Shown in pieces: positions 1 to 6,188 of a stretch of DNA of 16,109 bases. A model generated the notes under the pieces. That model was not told the origin of the DNA, searched no databases, and saw only the letters and a list, made by a program, of their open reading frames with translations. The number at the start of each line of letters is the position of its first letter. Position 1 is the stretch's first letter. Origin of the DNA: CAZWQR01 sp964638595 (lineage in GTDB: Bacteria > Patescibacteriota > Minisyncoccia > Minisyncoccales > PEYH01); contig CAZWYU010000041.1 in NCBI GenBank assembly GCA_964638595.1, positions 1 through 16,109 of the forward strand, written 5' to 3'. The position numbers and the translations under genes are program-made.

Positions 1-541
1 ATTTTAATATTCATATAACAATATATAGAAACATTCTACTTAAAGCTAATAAAATAGCTTTCTAAAAAGCCATAATAGGTAACTAATCTCTAAAGCTAAG
101 AAAGGTTAAAAATTATTTGTTAGTATATAAAAGATTGGTGTGTTAGAGATTGGTATATTAAATAGTGTCTTAATTGTGTTTAAACTCCCCCACCTCTATT
201 CTCCCCCTCAAAAAGGGGGAGAATTTAGGAGGGGAATTTTTTTACCAAGGATTATATTGTTTTGAAAATCTAATTTACCCTTAGAAGTGGTCAATATCTA
301 TCTGAATCTGGACAGAAAATTTGCAACAATCGTAGCAAAATAAAACACCAAAACAAACCTTGGCGTTATAACAGCATTTAAAATTCGCATCCTAATTCTT
401 TTCTATCACCGATTACTAATTACCGATTTTTGATTATTAATTAATGTTCTCTATTCTTAAAATAGTTCGAACGCATTTTGTCGCCTGTGGCGACGACGGT
501 TAACCTTCCCTCAACAAAATAAGTTTGTCAGTTGTAGTATT
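1..541. other. Gene-free stretch left of tRNA-Lys
   Basis: I see no convincing coding sequence or RNA gene here. It holds a 7-bp hairpin (42-61, AAAGCTA/TAGCTTT), two copies of AGATTGGTRTRTTA at 132-145 and 147-160 (15-bp period), the CTCCCCC/GGGGGAG hairpin at 198-224 (listed separately), a decayed ACCGATTACTAATTACCGAT-type stretch near 409-430, and a small GC-rich hairpin GTCGCC-TGT-GGCGAC at 480-494. The last lies about 50 bases past the 3' end of the tRNA on the minus strand, but no T-run follows it, so it is only a weak terminator candidate. Confidence 0.6.
182..247. repeat. Nested G/C-rich hairpin repeat, copy 1
   Basis: A perfect 11-bp stem (ATTCTCCCCCT at 198-208, AGGGGGAGAAT at 214-224, loop CAAAA) sits inside an imperfect outer stem made of AACTCCCCCACCT on the left and AGGAGGGGAATTTT on the right, and is followed by TTTTTTTACCA. 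The same plan (inner C5/G5 hairpin, outer AGGAGGGG arm, then T-run and TTACCA) recurs at 1860-1975, so this is a dispersed palindromic repeat, here without the AACG/ATTCACG tail. It is intergenic and non-coding. Confidence 0.7.
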
Positions 542-615
542 TGGTGCCCCTAGAAGGGATCGAACCCTCATCAATGGCTTAAAAGGCCACTGCTCTACCA
601 TTGAGCTATAGGGGC
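542..615 (-). tRNA. trnK: tRNA-Lys (UUU)
   Basis: Read on the minus strand this folds into a complete cloverleaf. The acceptor arm is GCCCCTA with TAGGGGC, the D-arm is GCTC/GAGC, the anticodon stem is GTGGC/GCCAT with loop CTTTTAA (anticodon TTT, decoding AAA/AAG), a short variable loop follows, and the T-arm is GAGGG/CCTTC around TTCGATC. The discriminator base is A and the terminal CCA is encoded (complement at 542-544). It lies alone, between two intergenic repeat copies and downstream of dnaJ on the same strand. No promoter is evident. Confidence 0.96.
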
Positions 616-639
616 AAGTTTAATTTCTAACCACCATCT

Positions 640-765
640 TTTTTTAATCAGGGGGGTTAAAGTGGGGGTTTGTTACCAATTACCAGTTACCAATTACAAA
701 TTAACGGATTAACGAATTAACAAATTGCGATTCACGATTTACGATTCACGATTCACGACTTTTAC
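640..765. repeat. Composite intergenic repeat, copy 2 (3' of dnaJ)
   Basis: From left to right: a degenerate G-rich part (AGGGGGGTT, AGTGGGGGTTT), then TTACCAATTACCAGTTACCA, then AATTAACGG/AATTAACGA words, and finally an array of 7-8-base words of the type GATTCACG and GATTTACG that runs up to the dnaJ stop codon at 766. The order and orientation match the copy at 1855-2100. No ORF or terminator hairpin is visible, so dnaJ seems to run straight into the repeat. Confidence 0.75.
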
Positions 766-1830
766 CTAAAGTCCTTTGCTCTGTAGTCTCTTTATTAGAT
801 TTTTTTGCTCTTTTGTCAATACTTCTGGCGTCTCTACCTTAACTTCCACAAATAAGTCTCCCCTGCCAAAACCTGCAAACCTAGGAATACCTTTATTCCT
901 TATTTTAAAAACCTCTGAAGATTTAGTATGTTTAGGAATTTTTAAAACCGTTTTCTTTCCTTTTTGCAATGAAGCAAATTCTAATATACCACCCAATACC
1001 GCGGTACTATATTTAATTTTTTGTTTAGTATAAAGGTCATCTCCTTTTCTTTTAAAAACAGAATGCGGTTTTATAGAAATTCTAACATATAAGTCACCGG
1101 ATTTACCTTGTTTTCTGCCAGCCTGACCTTCACCTTTAAATTTCAAAATTTGCCCATTATCAACTCCAGCAGGAATTTCCAAGCTTATTTCACTCTCCTC
1201 TTTGATTCTGCCTTCTCCTTTACAAACATTACAGGGCTTTTCGGGAATATAACCCTCTCCACGACAATTTGGACAAATCGATTGATGAGTAATAGTGCCA
1301 AAAAAAGTTCTTCTCATTTCCTGAACCATGCCAGTCCCTCGACAAGTTTGGCATTCTTTCAATTTGGTACCCGGTTCAGCACCAGTCCCCTGACAACGAG
1401 AACATTTGTTAAATCGGGAAATAATAAACTTTTTCTCGGTTTTTACTAAAACATCTGATAAAACAAGTTCAAGTTCAAGTTCAATATCATCTCCCCGTCT
1501 TATATCTTCGGTTCTCTCCTCTCTCACTCCTCCACCAAAAAATTCTTCAAAAATATCACCAATATTATTAAAATCAAAGCCATCTCTAGTCTGTTGCCAA
1601 AAATTGCCAAAACCCGAACCGCCTTCTTGCTCAAAGGTAGAACCAAATCTATCATATTGAGACCTCTTCTCTTTATTAGAAAGCACATGATAGGCTTCAT
1701 TTATTTTTTGAAATTTTTTAGCGTCTCCTCCTTTGTCTGGATGATACATATGAGCCAGTTTTCTATAGGCTTTTTTAATATCTTCTTGAGTGGCATTTTT
1801 GTCCACCCCAAGAATTTTATAATAATCCAT
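766..1830 (-). CDS. dnaJ: Chaperone protein DnaJ (type I Hsp40)
   Basis: This 354-residue protein is the J-domain co-chaperone that delivers unfolded substrates to DnaK and stimulates its ATPase. It has the full type I plan: a J-domain (about 1-65) with the HPD motif at 30-32, a G/F-rich stretch (about 66-105), a cysteine-rich zinc domain with four CxxCxGxG repeats (Cys 143/146, 160/163, 186/189, 200/203), and two C-terminal beta domains (about 210-335). All eight zinc cysteines are present, so it should be functional. The ATG start is fixed by the conserved MDYYKILGV opening; there is no Shine-Dalgarno. It is the last gene of the heat-shock cluster but is split from dnaK by 284 bases of repeat with strong hairpins, so its expression may be partly uncoupled. 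Confidence 0.98.
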   Translation of the reverse strand: MDYYKILGVDKNATQEDIKKAYRKLAHMYHPDKGGDAKKFQKINEAYHVLSNKEKRSQYDRFGSTFEQEGGSGFGNFWQQTRDGFDFNNIGDIFEEFFGGGVREERTEDIRRGDDIELELELVLSDVLVKTEKKFIISRFNKCSRCQGTGAEPGTKLKECQTCRGTGMVQEMRRTFFGTITHQSICPNCRGEGYIPEKPCNVCKGEGRIKEESEISLEIPAGVDNGQILKFKGEGQAGRKQGKSGDLYVRISIKPHSVFKRKGDDLYTKQKIKYSTAVLGGILEFASLQKGKKTVLKIPKHTKSSEVFKIRNKGIPRFAGFGRGDLFVEVKVETPEVLTKEQKNLIKRLQSKGL

Positions 1831-1854
1831 TGTACAGATTGTTTTAAATTCTAA

Positions 1855-2100
1855 TATCTAACCCCTCCCCCCTCCTCTTTCCTCCCCCTCAAAGAGGGGG
1901 AGGATTATATGTATTCCTTTCCTCCCCCTTTCTAAGGGGGAGGACTAAGGAGGGGGTTTTATTACCAGTTACCAGTTACAAATTAACGAATTAACGAATT
2001 AACGAATTACGATTTGCGATTAACGATTCACGCTTCACGGTTTACGTCTCTTAATTCGTGATTCGTAATTCTTAATTCTTGATTCTTGATTCCTGAATTT
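1855..2100. repeat. Composite intergenic repeat, copy 3 (between dnaK and dnaJ)
   Basis: This fills nearly all of the dnaK-dnaJ gap. It starts with ACCCCTCCCCCCTCCT, then two near-identical hairpins (CCTCCCCCTC/GAGGGGGAGG at 1881-1903 and CCTCCCCCTT/AAGGGGGAGG at 1921-1943), then the closing arm AAGGAGGGGGTTTT. After that come TTACCAGTTACCAGTTAC, three AATTAACGA units, and words of the type GATTAACG, GATTCACG, GATTCGTAATTC and TTGATTC. The tail has inverted symmetry (GAATTAACGAATTACG versus the complement of CGTGATTCGTAATTC). If grpE to dnaJ is one transcript, all of this is in the mRNA. Confidence 0.8.
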
Positions 2101-2114
2101 TACTTCTTCTCATG

Positions 2115-4016
2115 TTATATATTGCTATCCTCTTCTTCTGCCTCGCCTTGTTTTGGCTTTTGTTCTTGCTCTTGTTGTTGCTCTTCTTTTTTCTCTTCTG
2201 CCTTTTTATTTTCTTGAGTTTTGTAAATTTCAGAGCCAGCTTTTTGGGCTACCTGAACGAGTTCTTGAGTAACCTTTTTTATTTCTTCTATATTATCACT
2301 TTCTTTGGCTTGCTTCAATTGTTCAATTTTTTGCTCTATTTCATTTTTAGTCTCTTCAGATATTTTATCTTTAGAATCATTAATAGTTCTTTGAGAACTA
2401 TAAATTAAGACATCAGCTTGATTTTTAGCTTCTATCAGTTCTTTTGTCTTTTTATCTTCCTCTGCATGAAGTTCGGCTTCTTTTTTCATTCTCTCAACCT
2501 CTTCATTAGAAACACCACAAGAACCCTCAATCCTGATTGACTGTTTTTTATTAGTCCCCTTGTCGGTAGCTGAAACCTGCAAAATTCCATTGGCATCTAT
2601 TTCAAAATCGACTTCAATCTGGGGAACACCCCTAGGAGCCGGAGGAATCCCATCAAGAATAAAGGTGCCTAAAGATTTGTTGTCGTTAGCCGTAGTTCTC
2701 TCTCCTTGTAAGACCTTAATTTGAACAGAAGTTTGGCTATCTGCTGCCGTAGAAAATATTTGTTTTTTAGAAGTAGGAATAGTGGTATTTTTAGGAATTA
2801 AAATAGTATTAACCCCTCCAAGAGTTTCAATACCCAAAGAAAGAGGAGCAACATCTAAAAGCAACACATCCTTCATTTCTCCCTGCAAAATTCCGGCTTG
2901 AACAGCCGCTCCAACAGCCACTACTTCATCAGGATTAATATCCTTTTTTGGTTCTTTATTCAAAAGACCTTTTAACTCCTCTTGTATTTTGGGCATTCTG
3001 GTCTGTCCGCCAACTAAAACAACATCTTCAATCTCTGATTCTTGAAGTTTAGCGTCCCGAAGAGTTTTTCGCACCAGATCAATTGAGTGGTCAATATATT
3101 CTTTCACCATATCTTCAAATTGAGCTCGGCTTAATTTATAGCTCAAATGTCTTGGCCCATTTGCATCAGAGGTAACAAAAGGCAAATTAATTTCTGTCTC
3201 TAGTGCGGTAGAAAGCTCCATTTTAGCTTTTTCTGCCGCTTCTTTTAACCTTTGAAGGGCTAATTTATCTTTTGATAAATTAATTCCTTGGTCTTTGTTA
3301 AATTGGTCAACCAGCCAATCTATAATTTTTTGGTCAAAATCATCGCCCCCAAGATGAGTATCTCCGTTAGTAGCTTTAACTTCAACCGTATCTTCAGAAA
3401 TATCCAAAATAGAAATGTCAAAAGTACCGCCACCAAAATCATAAACTACAATTTGATGGTCATTTTTTTTGCTTAAACCATAGGCTAAAGCGGCAGCTGT
3501 TGGTTCATTAATCACTCTTTTAACTTTGAAACCGGCAATTTCACCGGCCACTTTAGTGGCTTTCCTTTGAGAATCGTCAAAATAGGCTGGACAAGTAATA
3601 ATTGCTTCATCAAATTTTTCCCCAAAGCGGTCTTCGGCATCATTTTTTAGTTTTTGAAGAATCATAGCCGAAACTTCAAATGGACGATACCATTTTTCTC
3701 CCACCTTTACTTCTACTCCATCATCTTCTGATTTTCTAATTTCATAAGGCATAAGTTTTAAATCTTTTTGAATTTCTTTATCAGAAAATTTTCTGCCAAT
3801 TAATCTTTTGACAGAGAATATTGTGTTTTCTGGGTTAGTTATCTGTTGCCTTTTAGCTAAAACACCAACTAAACGTTCATTTTTCTTAGTAAAAGCAACA
3901 ATAGAGGGAGTTGTTCTTGCTCCTTCTTTGTTTTCTATAATTTTTGGCTCGCCGTCTATTACAGCAGCCATTGCTGAATTAGTGGTACCCAAATCAATAC
4001 CTAAAATTTTAGACAT
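2115..4016 (-). CDS. dnaK: Chaperone protein DnaK (Hsp70)
   Basis: This is an ATP-driven Hsp70 chaperone of 633 residues, normal for the family. The nucleotide-binding domain has the phosphate-1 motif GIDLGTTNS (6-14), phosphate-2 motif VYDFGGGTFD (191-200), EPTAAALAYG (171-180) and the adenosine motif VLVGGQTRMP (333-342). The interdomain linker VLLLDVAPLSLG is at 384-395. A beta substrate-binding domain follows (to about 505), then a helical lid and a Gln/Glu/Lys-rich disordered tail ending EEEDSNI rather than the common EEVD/EEVK-like end. The start is fixed by MSKILGIDLG. No Shine-Dalgarno precedes it; the 73-base gap from hsp20 holds a hairpin. Partners GrpE and DnaJ are in the same cluster. 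Confidence 0.99.
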   Translation of the reverse strand: MSKILGIDLGTTNSAMAAVIDGEPKIIENKEGARTTPSIVAFTKKNERLVGVLAKRQQITNPENTIFSVKRLIGRKFSDKEIQKDLKLMPYEIRKSEDDGVEVKVGEKWYRPFEVSAMILQKLKNDAEDRFGEKFDEAIITCPAYFDDSQRKATKVAGEIAGFKVKRVINEPTAAALAYGLSKKNDHQIVVYDFGGGTFDISILDISEDTVEVKATNGDTHLGGDDFDQKIIDWLVDQFNKDQGINLSKDKLALQRLKEAAEKAKMELSTALETEINLPFVTSDANGPRHLSYKLSRAQFEDMVKEYIDHSIDLVRKTLRDAKLQESEIEDVVLVGGQTRMPKIQEELKGLLNKEPKKDINPDEVVAVGAAVQAGILQGEMKDVLLLDVAPLSLGIETLGGVNTILIPKNTTIPTSKKQIFSTAADSQTSVQIKVLQGERTTANDNKSLGTFILDGIPPAPRGVPQIEVDFEIDANGILQVSATDKGTNKKQSIRIEGSCGVSNEEVERMKKEAELHAEEDKKTKELIEAKNQADVLIYSSQRTINDSKDKISEETKNEIEQKIEQLKQAKESDNIEEIKKVTQELVQVAQKAGSEIYKTQENKKAEEKKEEQQQEQEQKPKQGEAEEEDSNI

Positions 4017-4055
4017 ATTTTTTTATTGAATTTAATTATGATTGAGAAACTCCTC

Positions 4056-4077
4056 TTTGCCCCATCTATGGGGCAAA
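4056..4077. other. Hairpin in the hsp20-dnaK gap
   Basis: This is a perfect inverted repeat, TTTGCCCCAT / ATGGGGCAAA with 2 central bases (in practice about an 8-bp stem with a small loop). Neither strand has a T-run after it, so it is a poor intrinsic terminator. On the minus strand it lies in the message about 40 bases upstream of the dnaK ATG, where it could act as an RNA stability or processing element. Function unknown. Confidence 0.5.
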
Positions 4078-4089
4078 ACCAATTTCCAA

Positions 4090-4527
4090 TCACTTCTTAT
4101 ATTTCACTTTTATATCTTTTTTCTTGGCTTTTGTCTCTTTGGCTTTAGGAATCTCTATTTTTAAAATACCGTTTTCAAATTCTGCTTTAGCTTTATCTGC
4201 CTTAACTTCTGAAGGTAGACTAGCCATTCTTCTCAAATAGCCAGACTTAATCTCTTTTTTAAAATAGCCCTTCTTTCTTTCCTCTTTTGTTTCTTCTTTT
4301 CTACCTTCTACTTTTAAAACATCGCCTTCTATAAAAACATTTAAACTTTCAGGATCAATGCCAGGCATTTCTATCTCAGTCACTATATCATTTTTAGTTT
4401 CATAAATATCCATTTTAGGCTCAATAATAGAAGCAAAATCTTTAGATTGAACATCATGAAAATCTTCAGCTAATTTATCAAACATTTTTTCTAGATCCCT
4501 AAAAGGCTGATAAGGTATTAAGTCCAT
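4090..4527 (-). CDS. Small heat-shock protein (Hsp20 / alpha-crystallin family)
   Basis: This 145-residue protein is an ATP-independent holdase that binds unfolding proteins and passes them to the DnaK system. The N-terminal arm (IPYQPFRDLEKMFDKL, 4-19) is typical of bacterial class A Hsp20. The alpha-crystallin domain spans about 36-127, beginning PKMDIYETKNDIV and closing with the family signature ENGILKIEIPK (118-128). A lysine-rich tail ends IKVKYKK, with an I-x-V motif of the kind that docks dimers into oligomers. It lies 5 bases after grpE and before dnaK, so it is probably translated from the grpE-dnaK message. The gene ends in TGA just after the expected C-terminus, which supports TGA as a stop codon. 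Placement of hsp20 inside a grpE-dnaK-dnaJ cluster is less common than hrcA. Confidence 0.95.
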   Translation of the reverse strand: MDLIPYQPFRDLEKMFDKLAEDFHDVQSKDFASIIEPKMDIYETKNDIVTEIEMPGIDPESLNVFIEGDVLKVEGRKEETKEERKKGYFKKEIKSGYLRRMASLPSEVKADKAKAEFENGILKIEIPKAKETKAKKKDIKVKYKK

Positions 4528-4532
4528 AATTT

Positions 4533-5021
4533 TTAAGAATTGGTTTTTTCCGACCTTTTTTTTGCCACTCTCACGCGAGTTGGCCTAATGATTTTATTTT
4601 TATAGTCATAACCCTGCTGAATTATTTTTAATATTTCTCCTTCTTTTTTATCTTGCCTTTCTTCTATTTCCATCACTTCGTCTGTTTCTGGACTAAATAT
4701 ATCACCCTCTTCTCTCTCTATTTTTTTTACTCCTTGACTTTTTAAAAAAGACTCAAAATACTTTTGAATTTGCAAGAAACCTTCAATTATAGAATTTTTC
4801 TCTTTACCTATTTGTTCTTTGGCTTTTTCAAAATGCTCTATAATATTTAAGAGTTCCAAAGCCCATCCTTCCTTTTCAAAATCAATTAAGTCTTTTAATC
4901 TTTCAATTTCTTGCTTCTTATAATTCAAAAAATCTGCCCGGCACCTCTGCCAACCAGCTAGATATTTGTCTCTTTCTTCCTTTATTTTAGCTATTTTTTC
5001 TTTCTTTTTTTTCTCTGTCAT
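4533..5021 (-). CDS. grpE: Nucleotide exchange factor GrpE
   Basis: GrpE releases ADP from DnaK and resets the chaperone cycle. The protein has 162 residues, slightly short because the acidic N-terminal tail is reduced to a lysine/glutamate stretch. A long helix carries YLAGWQRCRADFLNYKKQ (20-37), the family hallmark. The C-terminal beta domain ends with QQGYDYKNKIIRPTRVRVAK, matching the GrpE pattern GY-x-x-x-x-R-x-x-RPA-x-V-x-V. It is the first gene of the heat-shock cluster. Its promoter (5041-5068) predicts a leader of only about 13 bases and no Shine-Dalgarno is visible. No CIRCE element (TTAGCACTC-N9-GAGTGCTAA) is present, so regulation is not of the HrcA type as far as can be seen here. 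Confidence 0.96.
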   Translation of the reverse strand: MTEKKKKEKIAKIKEERDKYLAGWQRCRADFLNYKKQEIERLKDLIDFEKEGWALELLNIIEHFEKAKEQIGKEKNSIIEGFLQIQKYFESFLKSQGVKKIEREEGDIFSPETDEVMEIEERQDKKEGEILKIIQQGYDYKNKIIRPTRVRVAKKRSEKTNS

Positions 5022-5040
5022 AAGTAAAAATGTATTTAAT

Positions 5041-5068
5041 ATTTTACACCAAGATTTTTTTTTGTCAA
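5041..5068 (-). promoter_or_regulatory. Promoter of grpE-hsp20-dnaK(-dnaJ)
   Basis: On the minus strand, a consensus -35 TTGACA (5063-5068), a 16-base spacer starting with an A-tract, and -10 TAAAAT (5041-5046, 5 of 6) lie just upstream of grpE. The start point would be near 5034. The -35 box is half of the TTGTCAA-N10-TTGACAA inverted repeat shared with the prs side. Confidence 0.7.
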
Positions 5069-5091
5069 TATAGAATTTTTGACAAAAAAAA
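5055..5091. promoter_or_regulatory. Inverted repeat with back-to-back -35 boxes (grpE/prs)
   Basis: A T-tract ending in TTGTCAA (5055-5068) and TTGACAA followed by an A-tract (5079-5091) form a 13-bp inverted repeat with a 10-base centre. Each arm carries a TTGACA box pointing outward. It may simply be two divergent promoters, or an operator covering both. Confidence 0.5.
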
Positions 5092-5107
5092 TTTTCTATG
5101 TTAAAAA
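5079..5107 (+). promoter_or_regulatory. Probable promoter of prs
   Basis: Consensus -35 TTGACA (5079-5084), a 17-base spacer and a poor -10, TAAAAA (5102-5107, 4 of 6). The -35 is convincing, the -10 is not; other AT-rich hexamers nearby would also serve. Confidence 0.45.
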
Positions 5108-5137
5108 AATATCAGAATTTCAATGTACTTTAAAAAA

Positions 5138-5146
5138 AGAGGTGAT
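5138..5146 (+). promoter_or_regulatory. Ribosome binding site of prs (decides start)
   Basis: AGAGGTGAT, nearly the full anti-Shine-Dalgarno complement, ends 4 bases before the ATG at 5151. It rules out an in-frame TTG at 5079, which is the first half of the -35 box and would add 24 residues not expected in the family. Confidence 0.85.
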
Positions 5147-5150
5147 AAAA

Positions 5151-6137
5151 ATGCCTAATGTTATAAGGTTGATAAGCGGAACGGCTAACCCGGCTTTTAC
5201 TGAAGAAATTTTAAAAATACTTCAGAAACAATCCATAGAATCAAAAATAGTCAAAGCTGATATCGGCCATTTTCCAGACGGAGAAACTAAAGTTAAAATC
5301 CAAGAAACAGTTAGAGGTTACAAAACTTATGTAATCCAACCAACTTGCCCCCCGGTCAATGATAACTTAATTGAGCTTTGTCTTATTTTAGACGCTCTCA
5401 AAAGAGCTTCCGCAAGTAACATAACAGCGGTCATTCCTTATTTTGGCTATTCTAGACAAGAACGCAAAGCTGAAGCCCGTGTCCCGATTAGCGCAAAGTT
5501 AGCAGCTTCATATATTGAAAAAGCTGGCGCGAATAGAGTAGTTACAATGGATATTCACGCCGGTGCAACTCAAGGATTTTTTGAAATTCCGGTAGATAAT
5601 CTTTTTGCTTATCCGATCTTTGCTAAAGCTTTATCCAAATTAAAACTACTTACCCCAAAAACTGTTATTGTGTCTCCCGACATTGGAGGGACAGAAAGAG
5701 CAAGAGAATTAGCCGAATATACCGGATTGGATTTAGCCACAATTGAAAAAAGAAGAAGTAAAGAAACCGGAAAGGTGAAAACACTTAAGCTCATTGGCAA
5801 TGTTAAAAACAAAAAGACTATTCTTTGCGACGATATTGTTGCTTCTGGCAAAAGTTTGATTAAAGCCGCTATATTATTAAAAAAAGCTGGAGCAATAGAG
5901 ATAAGGGCTGTAGCCACTCATGGAGTGATGTGCAGTTCAGCCACTCGAGACATAAAAAGATCGCAAATTAAATCACTAATACTAACCAATACTATTGCCT
6001 CACGACCACGAACAAAAGAAAATCCTAAAATAATTAGAATTTCCGCGGCAGGAGTTTTTACTGAAGCAATTAGGCGAATTCATGAAAATCGCTCAATAAG
6101 CTCTATGAACAGTCCAAATAAAACAGCCGGGTTTTAA
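5151..6137 (+). CDS. prs: Ribose-phosphate pyrophosphokinase (PRPP synthase)
   Basis: It makes PRPP from ribose 5-phosphate and ATP for nucleotide, NAD and amino-acid synthesis; hpt at 13298-12708 is a consumer in the same window. With the chosen start it has 328 residues, close to the usual 310-320. Visible motifs: FPDGE (41-45), the ATP/catalytic segment PYFGYSRQERK (96-106), MDIHAGATQGFFEIPVDNLF (133-152), VSPDIGG (174-180), the flexible-loop IEKRRS (198-203) and the PRPP-binding loop CDDIVASGKS (226-235). That loop differs from the common DDMIDTGGT/DDMIDTAGT by Ala where the acidic position normally is and Lys-Ser at the end, though the two Asp and the Gly-Lys/Ser framework remain. The C-terminal codons run into the terminator stem. 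Confidence 0.96.
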   Translation: MPNVIRLISGTANPAFTEEILKILQKQSIESKIVKADIGHFPDGETKVKIQETVRGYKTYVIQPTCPPVNDNLIELCLILDALKRASASNITAVIPYFGYSRQERKAEARVPISAKLAASYIEKAGANRVVTMDIHAGATQGFFEIPVDNLFAYPIFAKALSKLKLLTPKTVIVSPDIGGTERARELAEYTGLDLATIEKRRSKETGKVKTLKLIGNVKNKKTILCDDIVASGKSLIKAAILLKKAGAIEIRAVATHGVMCSSATRDIKRSQIKSLILTNTIASRPRTKENPKIIRISAAGVFTEAIRRIHENRSISSMNSPNKTAGF

Positions 6138-6150
6138 TAGCCCGGCTTTC
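6125..6150 (+). terminator. Terminator overlapping the end of prs
   Basis: AGCCGGG (6125-6131) pairs with CCCGGCT (6141-6147) around a 9-base loop that contains the stop codon TAA (6135-6137). It is followed by only a short CTTTCC, so termination may be partial. The left arm encodes the last residues of PRPP synthase. Confidence 0.6.
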
Positions 6151-6173
6151 CACTATTCTTTCTAAAAATTTTT

Positions 6174-6182
6174 TGCTAAAAT
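6174..6182 (+). promoter_or_regulatory. Extended -10 promoter candidate, leaderless start
   Basis: TGCTAAAAT fits an extended -10 (TGn plus 5 of 6 of TATAAT) and ends exactly 6 bases before the ATG at 6189. No -35 or Shine-Dalgarno is visible. If used, the mRNA would begin at or next to the start codon. Confidence 0.4.
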
Positions 6183-6188
6183 ATATTA

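Noticed and set aside
198..224. Intrinsic terminator at the CTCCCCC/GGGGGAG hairpin
   Set aside because: T-runs follow only after the outer arm, no gene end is nearby, and the same hairpin recurs in other intergenic regions, so a repeat is the better explanation.
640..2100. CRISPR array
   Set aside because: The repeated words are 7-9 bases with drift and no unique spacers of constant size; no cas genes are present.
2112..2408. Leucine/phenylalanine-rich open frame on the plus strand opposite the dnaK 3' end
   Set aside because: It is the complement of the Glu/Lys/Gln-rich DnaK tail, which always reads as Leu/Phe; no ribosome site.
5022..5078. CIRCE operator upstream of grpE
   Set aside because: The only inverted repeat is TTGTCAA/TTGACAA; nothing resembles TTAGCACTC-N9-GAGTGCTAA.
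5079..5150. N-terminal extension of PRPP synthase starting at TTG 5079
   Set aside because: TTG-ACA here is the -35 box, the family does not carry this extension, and AGAGGTGAT just before ATG 5151 marks the true start.
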